From an uncultured Prevotellaceae bacterium (GTDB lineage Bacteria; Bacteroidota; Bacteroidia; Bacteroidales; Bacteroidaceae): a stretch of 64,000 nucleotides of DNA. Below, piece by piece: positions 17,736 through 25,995 of the stretch. Location of the stretch: NCBI GenBank assembly GCA_902800585.1, contig CADCEW010000003.1:1-64000 (forward strand), written 5' to 3'. The notes beneath the pieces are model-generated. The model worked only from the letters and a program-made list of their open reading frames with translations, was not told the origin of the DNA and made no database searches. The number at the start of each line of letters is the position of its first letter. Position 1 is the stretch's first letter. A program made the position numbers and the translations under genes.

Positions 17736-19526
17736 ATGGAAACAGTGCTTTTTTTAGGATTTGATCTTCATGCATGGATAACGATAGTAACGGTGTTGGG
17801 TATGTTCACCGTGATGCTGTGCACGAAGATACGCTCCGATCTGGTGTTTCTCGCCTCCATCGGTATCCTATTCGTCACGGGCGTACTTGACGCAAAAGAA
17901 GCCTTCTCTGGTTTCAGTGGAACGTCAGTGATTACCGTTGGTGTCTTGTTCGTTGTTGTTGCCGGTCTGACACATACGGGTGTGTTACAGTGGATCGTGA
18001 AGCACCTGCTCGGACAACCCAACAGTTATTCCAAGGCGGTGATGCGCTTAATGCTGCCTGTAGCCGCACTTAGTTCGTTCCTTAGCAATACCACAGTCGT
18101 AACCCTCTTTGTGAACATCGTCAAGATATGGTCGAAGAAACTCGGTGTCTCTCCCTCCAAACTACTCATCCCCCTGAGTTATGCATCTGGTATGGGTGGT
18201 GTCTGTACCCTTATCGGTACGCCGCCGAACCTGATTATCAGTGGACTCTACCAGGAAAAGACTGGTGATGCGATGAATATCTTGACAACCACCATCCCAG
18301 GTCTTTTCTGTCTTGCTGTCGGCGTACTGTCTGTCATTGCCATGCGCCGGTTGCTGCCAAGCCGCAAGACTCCAGAGAGTGCTTTTGAGTCAACGGACGA
18401 ATACACCGTGGAGCTACAGGTGCCGTCAGACAACCCTCACATCGGTAAGACACTCGGCGAGGCAGGACTGTTCCATGTCAAGGGCGGTAGCCTGATAGAG
18501 ATATATCATTTCGACAATGTGCCGTCACCCGTCAGGGAAGACGAATATATCTTGGGTGGAGACCATTTAGTCTATTCCGGACAGATTGACGAGATATTGG
18601 AGTTGAAGAATAGTCATGGATTAGTAAGTGCCAGTCAGCAAGTCTTTACGATGAGCGACGACAACAAGAACCGTGTGCTCCGTACTGCTTACGTCACTTT
18701 CGGCAGTAAGCTCATCGGTAAGAAGTTAGGTAATTTCCCTCCTAAGAACAATATCAGTCTTGTAGCCGTTGCTCGCCGCGGTGAGCGTCTCAAAGGTGCC
18801 CCCCGTGATGTGGTACTGGCGGCTGGTGACACTTTACTGTTGGAGTTTCCGGCACGAATGAACATGACTGGTGCAGAGAGTGACCCCAACATCAAGTTCT
18901 TTGACTCTGAGAACATACCGAACATAGGTGCCGGTACCCTGATCTCTACCACCATCATGATTGCTATGGTAGCCCTCTCGGCACTGGGCATCATACCGCT
19001 GCTTCAGTGTGCCTTCCTCGCTGCCGCTGCCATGCTCCTCTTCCGCTGCTGTAATGCGGACCAGGCTATGAAAGCTGTCAACTGGGAGATTCTTATGGTC
19101 TTTGCAGGTAGTGCCGTCCTCGGTCTTGCCATCCAGAAGACAGGTATCGCTGAACGGTTGGCATTGGGTATCCTCGATGTCTGTGGTACCAATCCGATTG
19201 TCGTCATGGTCGCCGTCTGCTTTGTCGGCACGTTCATTACTGAGTTCATCTCCAATACGGCGGCAGGTGCTATGTTCTTCCCCATCATGTACGAGGCGGC
19301 AGAGGAATTGGGTTACGAACCGTTCCCTTTCCTTGTTGCCTTGATGATAAGCGTCAGCAGCAGTTTCGCGACACCTATCGGTTCACCCACCCACATGTTG
19401 GTTTACGGTCCTGGCGGTTATCGTTTCAGTGACTTCATGCGCATCGGTCTGTTGATGAACTTTATCATCCTTGCTGCCAATATTTTCATCGTGAACATCG
19501 TTTATCCGTTAACACCATTACCATAA
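17736..19526 (+). CDS. SLC13/DASS-family anion transporter with two RCK_C (TrkA-C) domains
   Basis: An inner-membrane transporter of 596 residues. The two DASS halves flank a soluble insert. The first half ends in ALSSFLSNTTVVTLFVNIV with an SNT motif and GTPPNLIISGLY; the second contains TEFISNTAAGAMFFPIM with the second SNT motif and FATPIGSPTHMLVYGPGGYR. Between about 215 and 395 lie two RCK_C domains (HIGKTLGEAGLFHVKGGSLI; KLIGKKLGNFPPKNNISLVA), which in relatives sense small ligands. Such proteins carry sulfate, di- or tricarboxylates; the substrate cannot be read here. It is preceded by a hairpin and followed closely by a GNAT gene. Confidence 0.9.
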   Translation: METVLFLGFDLHAWITIVTVLGMFTVMLCTKIRSDLVFLASIGILFVTGVLDAKEAFSGFSGTSVITVGVLFVVVAGLTHTGVLQWIVKHLLGQPNSYSKAVMRLMLPVAALSSFLSNTTVVTLFVNIVKIWSKKLGVSPSKLLIPLSYASGMGGVCTLIGTPPNLIISGLYQEKTGDAMNILTTTIPGLFCLAVGVLSVIAMRRLLPSRKTPESAFESTDEYTVELQVPSDNPHIGKTLGEAGLFHVKGGSLIEIYHFDNVPSPVREDEYILGGDHLVYSGQIDEILELKNSHGLVSASQQVFTMSDDNKNRVLRTAYVTFGSKLIGKKLGNFPPKNNISLVAVARRGERLKGAPRDVVLAAGDTLLLEFPARMNMTGAESDPNIKFFDSENIPNIGAGTLISTTIMIAMVALSALGIIPLLQCAFLAAAAMLLFRCCNADQAMKAVNWEILMVFAGSAVLGLAIQKTGIAERLALGILDVCGTNPIVVMVAVCFVGTFITEFISNTAAGAMFFPIMYEAAEELGYEPFPFLVALMISVSSSFATPIGSPTHMLVYGPGGYRFSDFMRIGLLMNFIILAANIFIVNIVYPLTPLP

Positions 19527-19547
19527 ACAATAGAACCATTATATCAA

Positions 19548-20180
19548 ATGGAATTAGAATTCGGAACACTGAAACATAATGAGATAAAAGAGGCTGTCGA
19601 ACTGGCTGCCCGGGCTTTCGAGGACTATGAGTACGTAAAGACCTTCTTTCCCGACATAGAAGAGCGGCGGAGAATGCTGAGATCTGTAATCTATCGGATG
19701 GGACTGACCAATTTCAAGCGGTCACATTTCCTGTGTGCAAGAAGTGAAGGGAAGTTGGTGGCGACGGCCATGATTAATGACCCGCAGTACAAGAAACCGT
19801 CACCTTTTCAGTATATCCTGCATGGATGGCTGATGGTTTATCGCAAGGTGAACATGCGTCGTCTGAATGACTGGATAGCAATGGATGTCAAGGCTCAGAA
19901 GCCTTGTCACGATTATCAGAAGACAGGTCCGGATATATGGTATGGCAGTTCATTGGCAGTAGATCCTTCGATACAGGGTATAGGTGTCGGAACCAGATTC
20001 CATGTCTTTATCGAGAATTACATTCGCGAACATGGGGGTAAGCAGTATGTGTTCTTTACGAACTCAAAGAAGAACCGTGCGCTTTACACATATTACGGCT
20101 ATAAGGTCTTTGATGAGTGCGAGATAGAGCACGACGGCAAGAAGATAGGTAGTTGGAGTATGAAGAAAAACCTATATTAG
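19548..20180 (+). CDS. GNAT-family N-acetyltransferase
   Basis: A 210-residue cytoplasmic protein. The acetyl-CoA-binding motif A is clear: GSSLAVDPSIQGIGVGTRFH (Q-x2-G-x-G type), followed by the motif B region VFFTNSKKNRALYTYYGYKV. The N-terminal part (EAVELAARAFEDYEYVKTFF) is as in GNATs acting on small molecules or peptides. The acceptor is unknown. It starts 21 bases after the transporter stop and probably shares its transcript. Its 3' end overlaps the convergent radical SAM gene by four bases. Confidence 0.88.
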   Translation: MELEFGTLKHNEIKEAVELAARAFEDYEYVKTFFPDIEERRRMLRSVIYRMGLTNFKRSHFLCARSEGKLVATAMINDPQYKKPSPFQYILHGWLMVYRKVNMRRLNDWIAMDVKAQKPCHDYQKTGPDIWYGSSLAVDPSIQGIGVGTRFHVFIENYIREHGGKQYVFFTNSKKNRALYTYYGYKVFDECEIEHDGKKIGSWSMKKNLY

Positions 20181-20953
20181 TAACTCGCTGTACAAGGAAT
20201 ACCTGCAGCAATGACACGGTCGCGAATGACATCCAGTTGTTCGCGACTTGCTTTTTGTAAGTGGTGGGCAGGTGTTTCACGGTCGATGGTGTAGATCATC
20301 ACCAGTTGAGGCTTAATCTCCTTGACAGCCTCTAACCACGGTGCCACATATTCCTCACCAGTGTTATCGACGGACTCACCATTATACTCCCCTTGCATAA
20401 ACATCGTCTGGATGATGATGTGTCCGTTGAATGCCTTCATGCGCTCCGTCATCAGGTTGACATCATAGGTACCGTTAGGGCGGTCTACCTTATTAATATA
20501 TAGCGGGTCGATGGTGTCGAGTTTCAAGATGTTGTTGTCTACACGCATGAGGGCGTCATGTACTTGTTGACGATGAATCATCGTTGAATTGGAGAGTACG
20601 CTGACTTTTGCCTGTGGACAGTATTGGTCACGCAATCGGATGGTGTCGTTGATAATCTCTGCAAAATGTGGATGACACGTCGGCTCACCATTACCTGCAA
20701 AGGTCAGAACGTCAGGCAGTTGTCCTTCCGTTACCATCGCCTGTAGTTTCTGCTCTAACTTGCTGGCAACTTCCTCACGGGTAGGAAAGGGAAGGGTAGG
20801 GCGATGGTCTTCATTGAAACCACATTCACAATAGACACAGTTGAAAGAACATACTTTGCCGTCGGCAGGCAGCAGGTTGATGCCTAAGGAAATACCCAGT
20901 CGACGACTGTGGACGGGACCGAATATCGGTGACGGATAAATGACAGTACTCAT
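20177..20953 (-). CDS. radical SAM protein of unknown substrate
   Basis: The 258 residues carry a canonical CX3CX2C cluster (VCSFNCVYCECGF, Cys35, Cys39, Cys42) that binds a 4Fe-4S cluster and S-adenosylmethionine. The GNGEPTCHP motif is the SAM-binding GGE-like element, and LSNSTMIHRQQVHDALMRVD follows. The N-terminal FGPVHSRRLGISLGINLLP matches a subgroup of small radical SAM proteins often found alone. No RiPP precursor or maturation partner is nearby. The -7 box ends eight bases before the ATG, so the transcript may be leaderless. Confidence 0.9.
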   Translation of the reverse strand: MSTVIYPSPIFGPVHSRRLGISLGINLLPADGKVCSFNCVYCECGFNEDHRPTLPFPTREEVASKLEQKLQAMVTEGQLPDVLTFAGNGEPTCHPHFAEIINDTIRLRDQYCPQAKVSVLSNSTMIHRQQVHDALMRVDNNILKLDTIDPLYINKVDRPNGTYDVNLMTERMKAFNGHIIIQTMFMQGEYNGESVDNTGEEYVAPWLEAVKEIKPQLVMIYTIDRETPAHHLQKASREQLDVIRDRVIAAGIPCTASY

Positions 20954-20961
20954 AACGCCTG

Positions 20962-20969
20962 CAAAGTTA
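20962..20969 (-). promoter_or_regulatory. promoter -7 box for the radical SAM gene
   Basis: The minus strand reads TAACTTTG and ends eight bases before the ATG at 20953, the same spacing as for the sigma factor gene. Confidence 0.65.
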
Positions 20970-20995
20970 CGCTTTTTAGGTAAAAAAACAAAAAA

Positions 20996-21026
20996 TTTTC
21001 ACTTTTCACTTTTCAATTTTCACTTT
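20996..21026 (+). repeat. TTTTCAC/TTTTCAA tandem repeat upstream of ftsX
   Basis: Units TTTCAC, TTTTCAC, TTTTCAA, TTTTCAC form an array that covers the expected -33 region of the ftsX promoter. The same unit is found at 46149-46181 (inverted) and inside coding sequence at 51785 and 52311. Confidence 0.75.
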
Positions 21027-21032
21027 ATTTCG

Positions 21033-21040
21033 TACCTTTG
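21033..21040 (+). promoter_or_regulatory. promoter -7 box for the ftsX block
   Basis: TACCTTTG, 33 bases before the ftsX ATG. The upstream flank is the TTTTCAC repeat. Confidence 0.75.
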
Positions 21041-21073
21041 CACGAAATTAGGTGTATTACGTCTAAAAACGAA

Positions 21074-21952
21074 ATGGGAAACAAACGAAAAAGAACCCGC
21101 AACCGTCGTGGTATGCAGGTTGTTACACTTTGTATCAGTACCACGATGGTACTCATCTTACTGGGTATGGTGGTGTTCTCTGTGTTATTGGCTCGTAACC
21201 TGTCGAACCATATGAAGGAGAACCTGACCGTTACCGTCATGTTAAAGGATTATGTCACTGTTAATCAAGGACACCGCTTCTGCCGTGACCTCTACCATCG
21301 TCCATATTCCCGTAACATTGACTATATCAGTAAAGAACAGGCTCAGAAAGAGCAAATCAAGGAACTGGGTACCGATCCGTCCGAGTTTTTGGGTTTTAAT
21401 CCTTTCTCTGCCTCACTGGAGATACAGTTGAATTCTGACTATGCCAATCGTGATTCGTTGAAATGGATTGTCAAGGAAATCAAGAAAGATGCGCGTGTCA
21501 GTGATATCGCTTATATGGAGGACCTGGTAGATCAGGTGAACTATAACCTGAGTCGTATCAGTATTATCTTATTGGTATTGGCTGTCTTGTTGACCTTCGT
21601 GTCCTTTGCGCTGATTAGTAATACGGTACGATTGAGTGTCTATGCCCGTCGTTTTATCATTCATACGATGAAACTGGTGGGTGCCTCGTGGAGCTTTATC
21701 CGTCGTCCGTTTATCAGAAATGCTGTAACCGTAGGACTGGTTGCCGCTCTTTTGGCGAATATCGTACTGGGCGTCTGCTTCTATGGACTGTATCTGACAC
21801 AGCCGGGTATCTTGAATCTGGTACATTGGGAAGAACTTGCCATTACTGGAGGTTCAGTATTCCTTTTCGGTATTTTGATTACTGCCTTGTGTGCATGGCT
21901 TGCTGTCAATAAGTTCTTGAAGATGACGGCAGGAGAATTGTATAAGATTTAG
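21074..21952 (+). CDS. ftsX: cell-division permease FtsX
   Basis: FtsX works with the ATPase FtsE to activate peptidoglycan amidases at the septum. From ATG 21074 (MGNKRKRTRNRRG) the protein is 292 residues with an Arg-rich cytoplasmic start, TM1 near 25-45 (STTMVLILLGMVVFSVLLA), a periplasmic domain of ~110 residues, and three further helices (IILLVLAVLLTFVSFALISN; AVTVGLVAALLANIVLGVCF; VFLFGILITALCAWLAV). The TTG-initiated frame beginning at 21038 overlaps the promoter and is rejected. FtsE is not adjacent, as is usual in Bacteroidota. First gene of the ftsX-DUF3098-uppP-truB-queA-folK block. Confidence 0.95.
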   Translation: MGNKRKRTRNRRGMQVVTLCISTTMVLILLGMVVFSVLLARNLSNHMKENLTVTVMLKDYVTVNQGHRFCRDLYHRPYSRNIDYISKEQAQKEQIKELGTDPSEFLGFNPFSASLEIQLNSDYANRDSLKWIVKEIKKDARVSDIAYMEDLVDQVNYNLSRISIILLVLAVLLTFVSFALISNTVRLSVYARRFIIHTMKLVGASWSFIRRPFIRNAVTVGLVAALLANIVLGVCFYGLYLTQPGILNLVHWEELAITGGSVFLFGILITALCAWLAVNKFLKMTAGELYKI

Positions 21953-21983
21953 TTGATAGTTTAAAGTTGATAGTTTATAGTTA
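21951..21983 (+). repeat. AGTTGAT/AGTTTAT tandem repeat between ftsX and the DUF3098 gene
   Basis: Degenerate heptads AGTTGAT, AGTTTAA, AGTTGAT, AGTTTAT begin at the ftsX stop and end at the next ATG. Related to 16843-16874. Confidence 0.8.
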
Positions 21984-21984
21984 A

Positions 21985-22227
21985 ATGATGGATAAGAGAA
22001 ATTTAGCGTTTGACCGTATCAATTATATCCTGCTTGTCGTAGGGATGGCTGTGGTTGTCTTAGGCTTCATCCTAATGAGTGGCGCAGGTTCCACGGAGAG
22101 TGCTTACAACCCCGATATTTTCAGTGCCCGTCGTATCAAGGTGGCTCCTGTCATCTGTCTGATAGGTTTTGTGTCTATGATTTATGCTGTCATGCGGAAA
22201 CCGAAGGAGAAAGGAGAGAAGGAGTAA
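21985..22227 (+). CDS. DUF3098 small membrane protein
   Basis: An 80-residue protein with two membrane helices (YILLVVGMAVVVLGFILMSG at ~11-30; KVAPVICLIGFVSMIYAVM at ~50-68) and a charged C-terminus (KPKEKGEKE). The intervening loop AYNPDIFSARRIKVAP is typical of DUF3098, found in Bacteroidota between ftsX and uppP. Either of two adjacent ATGs could start it. Function unknown; the constant neighbourhood suggests a role in envelope growth. Confidence 0.9.
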   Translation: MMDKRNLAFDRINYILLVVGMAVVVLGFILMSGAGSTESAYNPDIFSARRIKVAPVICLIGFVSMIYAVMRKPKEKGEKE

Positions 22228-22233
22228 TACTTT

Positions 22234-23091
22234 ATGGATTGGATTGAGACTATTATTATTGCTATTGTGGAGGGACTTACAGAGTTCCTGCCCGTCTCGT
22301 CGACAGGTCACATGATTATCACTCAGAATCTGCTGAGTATTCCACAGGGCGATCCTTTTATACACGCTTTCACGTTTATCATTCAGTTTGGTGCTATCCT
22401 GTCGGTGGTATGTCTTTATTGGAAGCGTTTCTTTTGTTTTGACAAGACACCAGCCCCAGAGGGCAGTTCCACTTTCCAGAAACTGAAACATAAATATTAT
22501 TTCTATTGGCTGCTTTTCGTAGGTGTGCTGCCAGCTGTAATCATCGGTCTGTTGGCAAAGAAATCCGGTTTGCTCGACTGGTTGTTGGACAGTGTGTTGG
22601 TCGTCGCCATCATGTTGGTCGTGGGTGGTATCTTTATGCTTTTCTGTGACCGACTGTTCAATAAGGGCTCTGATGCCAACGAAATCAATGAAAAACGCGC
22701 CTTCCGAATCGGTCTTTATCAGTGTATCTCCGTCATTCCTGGCGTGTCACGCTCGATGGCAACTATCGTGGGAGGCATGACGCAGGGACTGACACGTAAG
22801 CGTGCTGCTGAGTTTTCTTTCTTCCTTGCCGTTCCTACCATGGCAGGTGCGACGTTGCTGGATTTGCTTGATCTCCTGAAAGAGGATACCGCATGGGCAA
22901 CCTCCCATAATATCAGTATGCTGATCTTAGGATGCATGGTGGCTTTTATCGTTGCACTATTGGCTATGAAATGGTTTGTGGCCTTCCTTACAAGATATGG
23001 TTTCAAGGCGTTTGGAATTTATCGTATTATCGTGGGTGGTGTCATCCTTATCCTGCTACTCACGGGACACTCATTAGCAATGGTAGACTAA
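22234..23091 (+). CDS. uppP: undecaprenyl-diphosphate phosphatase
   Basis: UppP (BacA) dephosphorylates undecaprenyl diphosphate, recycling the lipid carrier for peptidoglycan and other envelope polymers. The 285-residue membrane protein has the E-rich motif IVEGLTEFLPVSSTGHMIIT near 12-31 and the second motif PGVSRSMATIVGGMTQGLTR with the catalytic Ser/Arg region, plus about eight helices. It starts six bases after the DUF3098 stop, and its own stop is directly joined to the truB start (TAAATG). Confidence 0.97.
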   Translation: MDWIETIIIAIVEGLTEFLPVSSTGHMIITQNLLSIPQGDPFIHAFTFIIQFGAILSVVCLYWKRFFCFDKTPAPEGSSTFQKLKHKYYFYWLLFVGVLPAVIIGLLAKKSGLLDWLLDSVLVVAIMLVVGGIFMLFCDRLFNKGSDANEINEKRAFRIGLYQCISVIPGVSRSMATIVGGMTQGLTRKRAAEFSFFLAVPTMAGATLLDLLDLLKEDTAWATSHNISMLILGCMVAFIVALLAMKWFVAFLTRYGFKAFGIYRIIVGGVILILLLTGHSLAMVD

Positions 23092-23796
23092 ATGAATTTC
23101 ACGCAGGGAGAGATTATCTATATCAACAAACCCTATCGGATGTCATCGTTCGGCGCCTTGGCTTTCGTACGGACACGTATCTGTAAGAAGTTAGGAGTGA
23201 AGCGTGTGAAGATCGGTCACGCTGGTACGTTAGACCCGCTTGCCACAGGGGTGTTGATACTCTGCACAGGAAAGAAGACGAAGGAGATAGAACGCCTGCA
23301 ATACGATACAAAGGAATATACGGCGACACTCCAGTTAGGTGCAACGACACCCAGTTATGATATGGAGCATGATGTGGATGCGACCTACCCTGTGGAGCAT
23401 ATCACTCAGGAGATGATAGAACAGACGCTGCCGCAGTTTGTGGGAGAGATACAACAGATACCGCCCCAGTATTCTGCAGTGAAGATTGACGGCAAGCGAG
23501 CCTATAAGTTGAAGCGCAAGGGTAATGAGGTGGAGTTGAAACCCAAGACTGTGCGCGTGGATGAGTTAGAACTGACCTTGTATGATGCTGACAAGAAACA
23601 GATGTCCATCCGCGTCGTCTGTGGAAAGGGCACCTACATACGTTCTTTGGCAAGGGATATTGGTCGTGCTTTAGGCACTGGCGCCTATCTGACGGCTCTC
23701 TGTCGCACCCGTTTGGGAGAGGTGCGCATCGAAGACTGCCTCACCATGGACGACTTCCCCCAATGGCTCGACAGTCAGGAGATAGAGTTGTCATAA
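23092..23796 (+). CDS. truB: tRNA pseudouridine-55 synthase
   Basis: TruB isomerises U55 in the T-loop of tRNAs. Length 234 residues (a short TruB). The catalytic motif GHAGTLDPLATGVLILCTGK contains the nucleophile Asp at about 47. KPYRMSSFGALAFVR near the N-terminus, YDMEHDVDATYPVEHIT, IQQIPPQYSAVKIDGKRAY and GTYIRSLARDIGRALGTGAY are all in order. The N-terminal start follows the uppP stop without a gap. Confidence 0.97.
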   Translation: MNFTQGEIIYINKPYRMSSFGALAFVRTRICKKLGVKRVKIGHAGTLDPLATGVLILCTGKKTKEIERLQYDTKEYTATLQLGATTPSYDMEHDVDATYPVEHITQEMIEQTLPQFVGEIQQIPPQYSAVKIDGKRAYKLKRKGNEVELKPKTVRVDELELTLYDADKKQMSIRVVCGKGTYIRSLARDIGRALGTGAYLTALCRTRLGEVRIEDCLTMDDFPQWLDSQEIELS

Positions 23797-23831
23797 TAAC
23801 AATCAGTCGTAATAACGTAATAACGAAATAG
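23791..23831 (+). repeat. GTAATAAC-type tandem repeat before queA
   Basis: Units CATAATAAC, CGTAATAAC, GTAATAAC, GAAATAG fill the spacer between truB and queA. Confidence 0.6.
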
Positions 23832-23832
23832 A

Positions 23833-24975
23833 ATGAAACTATCACAATTCAAATTCAAGTTACCAGAGGCACAAGTAGCATTGGAACTGCCTCACAAGAA
23901 GTTTGAGAACGAAGACGGAACGGTAGAGAAAGTTTATCGTCGTGACGAGTGCCGCCTGATGGTGTTACACCGTAAGAGTCAGACGATAGATATGTTTCAG
24001 AAAGACGAAGACGGCAATGATACCGATCAGCCGTTGTTGTTCCGTGACGTCATCAATTACTTTGGAGAGGGTGATGCCATTATCCTCAACGATACGAAGG
24101 TGTTCCCAGCCCGTCTTTATGGTACGAAGGAGAAGACTGATGCCAAGATCGAGGTGTTCCTCTTGCGTGAACTGAACGAGGAGTTACGCCTGTGGGACGT
24201 TTTGGTGGAACCTGCCCGTAAGATTCGTATCGGCAACAAACTCTTCTTTGAAGAGGATGGTCCGATGGTAGCAGAGGTGATAGACAATACAACCAGTCGC
24301 GGTAGGACACTGCGTTTCCTATATGACTGTCCGCATGATGAATTCAAACAGGAGTTGTTTGCATTAGGCGAAGCTCCGCTTCCCCGTTATATTGTTGACA
24401 AGCGGGACGCTACTCCTGAGGATATGGAGAACTTCCAGACGATTTATGCCAGCAGCGAAGGCGCTGTGACGGCTCCTGCCTCTGGCTTGCATTTCAGTCG
24501 TGAGTTGATGAAGCGTCTGGAGATTAACGGTGTTAACTTCTCGTTTGTCACCGTTCATTGCGGATTAGGTTGTTTCGACCCGATAGAGGTAGAGGACCTG
24601 ACGAAGCATAAGATGAGTTCTGAGCAGATGTTTGTCAGGGAAGAGGCCTGTAAGATCGTTAACGAGGCAAAGAATAGCGGACATCATATCTGTGCCGTTG
24701 GTGTCAGCACCTTGCGTGCCACGGAGACGGCTGTTGGTACGGATGGTTTGTTGAAGGAGTTCGACGGTTGGACGAATAAGTTTATCTTCCCTCCTTATGA
24801 CTTTGGACTTGCTGACTCGATGATTTCCAATTTCTATCATCCGGAGTCTACTATGATGATGGCTACGGCAGCATTCGGTGGCTATGAGTTAGTCTATAAG
24901 GCTTACGAGAAGGCCGTCAAGAACGGTTTTATGTTCGGATGCTATGGTGATGCCATGCTGATACTGGATGACTAA
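23833..24975 (+). CDS. queA: S-adenosylmethionine:tRNA ribosyltransferase-isomerase
   Basis: QueA converts 7-aminomethyl-7-deazaguanine in tRNA to epoxyqueuosine. The 380 residues show [48 protein letters not shown], the highly conserved [17 protein letters not shown] segment near 210-226, [19 protein letters not shown] and [21 protein letters not shown]. The family's usual ~350 residues are slightly exceeded by an acidic N-terminal insertion ([14 protein letters not shown]). The 3' end overlaps folK by eight bases. Confidence 0.97.
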   Translation: MKLSQFKFKLPEAQVALELPHKKFENEDGTVEKVYRRDECRLMVLHRKSQTIDMFQKDEDGNDTDQPLLFRDVINYFGEGDAIILNDTKVFPARLYGTKEKTDAKIEVFLLRELNEELRLWDVLVEPARKIRIGNKLFFEEDGPMVAEVIDNTTSRGRTLRFLYDCPHDEFKQELFALGEAPLPRYIVDKRDATPEDMENFQTIYASSEGAVTAPASGLHFSRELMKRLEINGVNFSFVTVHCGLGCFDPIEVEDLTKHKMSSEQMFVREEACKIVNEAKNSGHHICAVGVSTLRATETAVGTDGLLKEFDGWTNKFIFPPYDFGLADSMISNFYHPESTMMMATAAFGGYELVYKAYEKAVKNGFMFGCYGDAMLILDD

Positions 24976-25417
24976 ATATCAGGTTTACTTAGGACTCGGC
25001 TCGAACCTGGGCGACAGGGAAGAGCATATCCGAAAGGCGATATCACTGATTGACGAGCGGGTAGGGAAGGTTCTCCGCCAGTCTTCGTTGATAGAGACAG
25101 AGCCTTGGGGATTTGAGTCATCAAACTGTTTCATGAATAGTGTCATCCTTTGTGAGACAACCCTTACCCCCCGTGAGGTGTTGAAAGCCACGCAGAAGAT
25201 AGAACGGGAGTTAGGACGTAAGAAGAAGTCAAAGGCCGAAGGACAAAAGCCAACAGCCAATGGCCAACAGCCAAGAGCCAATTACAAAGACCGTCCCATT
25301 GATATTGATATTTTGCTCTACGACGACTGGCAGGTGGATGAGCCCGATTTGAAGATACCCCATCCGTTGATGCAGGAACGTGACTTCGTGATGATACCCT
25401 TGAAAGAGATACAATAA
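24968..25417 (+). CDS. folK: 2-amino-4-hydroxy-6-hydroxymethyldihydropteridine pyrophosphokinase
   Basis: FolK pyrophosphorylates 6-hydroxymethyl-7,8-dihydropterin in folate synthesis. The 149 residues show [19 protein letters not shown] at the N-terminus, [14 protein letters not shown], the [13 protein letters not shown] helix, and the Mg-binding [13 protein letters not shown] motif, then [16 protein letters not shown]. Between the helix and the Mg motif is a repeat-encoded loop ([16 protein letters not shown]) that replaces the usual short Arg-rich loop. It is the last gene of the ftsX block, followed by a terminator. Confidence 0.97.
   Translation: MTKYQVYLGLGSNLGDREEHIRKAISLIDERVGKVLRQSSLIETEPWGFESSNCFMNSVILCETTLTPREVLKATQKIERELGRKKKSKAEGQKPTANGQQPRANYKDRPIDIDILLYDDWQVDEPDLKIPHPLMQERDFVMIPLKEIQ
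25245..25284 (+). repeat. in-frame CCAACAG-type tandem repeat inside folK
   Basis: About five units of a 7-8 base sequence (AAGCCAA, CAGCCAA, TGGCCAA, CAGCCAA, GAGCCAA). It is the same family as the repeat within cca. Confidence 0.75.
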
Positions 25418-25424
25418 AAAAAGA

Positions 25425-25447
25425 AAGCCTCGCAACTTGCGAGGCTT
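25425..25447. terminator. bidirectional terminator between folK and rpsO
   Basis: AAGCCTCGCAA and TTGCGAGGCTT are perfect complements around a short loop, flanked by A-rich DNA upstream and T-rich DNA downstream. It lies between two converging genes. Confidence 0.9.
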
Positions 25448-25470
25448 CTTTGTCTTTTTCCATCAACGGT

Positions 25471-25740
25471 TTATTTACGCAGACCGAGTTCCTTGATGAT
25501 AGCACGGTAGCGGTTGATGTCCTTGTTGTAGAGATACTTCAGGAGTTTACGACGCTGACCTACCATCTTTGTTAGGCTACGAGCAGTACTGAAGTCCTTG
25601 CGGTTCTTCTTCAGGTGCTCTGTCAGGTGACTGATACGATAGGTGAACAGTGCGATCTGGCTCTCAGGTGAACCAGTATCGGTAGCGTTCTGACCATACT
25701 TCTCAAAGATCTCTTTCTTCTTTGCTGAATCTAAATACAT
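25471..25740 (-). CDS. rpsO: 30S ribosomal protein S15
   Basis: S15 binds 16S rRNA at the central-domain three-way junction. The 89 residues contain [20 protein letters not shown], the [20 protein letters not shown] helix and the [20 protein letters not shown] helix, with full length. The gene is alone, with two candidate promoters upstream and a structured leader, which suggests the autoregulation seen for S15 in other bacteria. Confidence 0.98.
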   Translation of the reverse strand: MYLDSAKKKEIFEKYGQNATDTGSPESQIALFTYRISHLTEHLKKNRKDFSTARSLTKMVGQRRKLLKYLYNKDINRYRAIIKELGLRK

Positions 25741-25779
25741 AATTTTGATGATTTAATTGTTAATACTATACATCTTTCA

Positions 25780-25815
25780 GATGCCCTGCCACAGTCATCA
25801 TCCGTGGGTCACATC
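25780..25815 (-). promoter_or_regulatory. candidate S15 autoregulatory leader structure
   Basis: On the minus strand, GATG with CCC upstream can pair with GGG and CATC downstream, around an inner CCACGG/CTGTGG stem with one G-U pair and loop ATGATGA. The element lies about 40-75 bases before the rpsO ATG. S15 represses its own mRNA through different leader folds in several bacteria; that this fold acts so is inference. Confidence 0.4.
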
Positions 25816-25829
25816 GTCAAATGCGGGTG

Positions 25830-25837
25830 CAAAGGTA
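25830..25837 (-). promoter_or_regulatory. promoter -7 box for rpsO, proximal
   Basis: The minus strand reads TACCTTTG about 90 bases before the rpsO ATG. Confidence 0.7.
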
Positions 25838-25914
25838 CGAATAAGTGAGCAAACTACAAAATAAATCGGCATTTATTTTTAGTTTCGAACGAAAGTATCT
25901 TCGAAATACAATTT

Positions 25915-25922
25915 CAAAGGTA
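25915..25922 (-). promoter_or_regulatory. promoter -7 box for rpsO, distal
   Basis: A second TACCTTTG on the minus strand, 85 bases further upstream. Confidence 0.5.
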
Positions 25923-25964
25923 CAAATAATCGTGGAAAATACCAAAGTTTTCATAAAAAAGTTG

Positions 25965-25972
25965 TAATTTTG
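25965..25972 (+). promoter_or_regulatory. promoter -7 box for typA
   Basis: TAATTTTG fits TAnnTTTG and lies 23 bases before the typA ATG. Confidence 0.7.
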
Positions 25973-25995
25973 CACCCAAATTAAAGGAAAAAGGA

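Noticed and set aside
20177..20953. RiPP maturation cluster around the radical SAM protein
   Set aside because: No small precursor gene, protease or transporter of that type lies nearby, and the protein lacks an extra C-terminal cluster domain.
16843..23831. CRISPR array
   Set aside because: The repeats are 7-9 base degenerate units in direct tandem, without spacers of constant length or cas genes.
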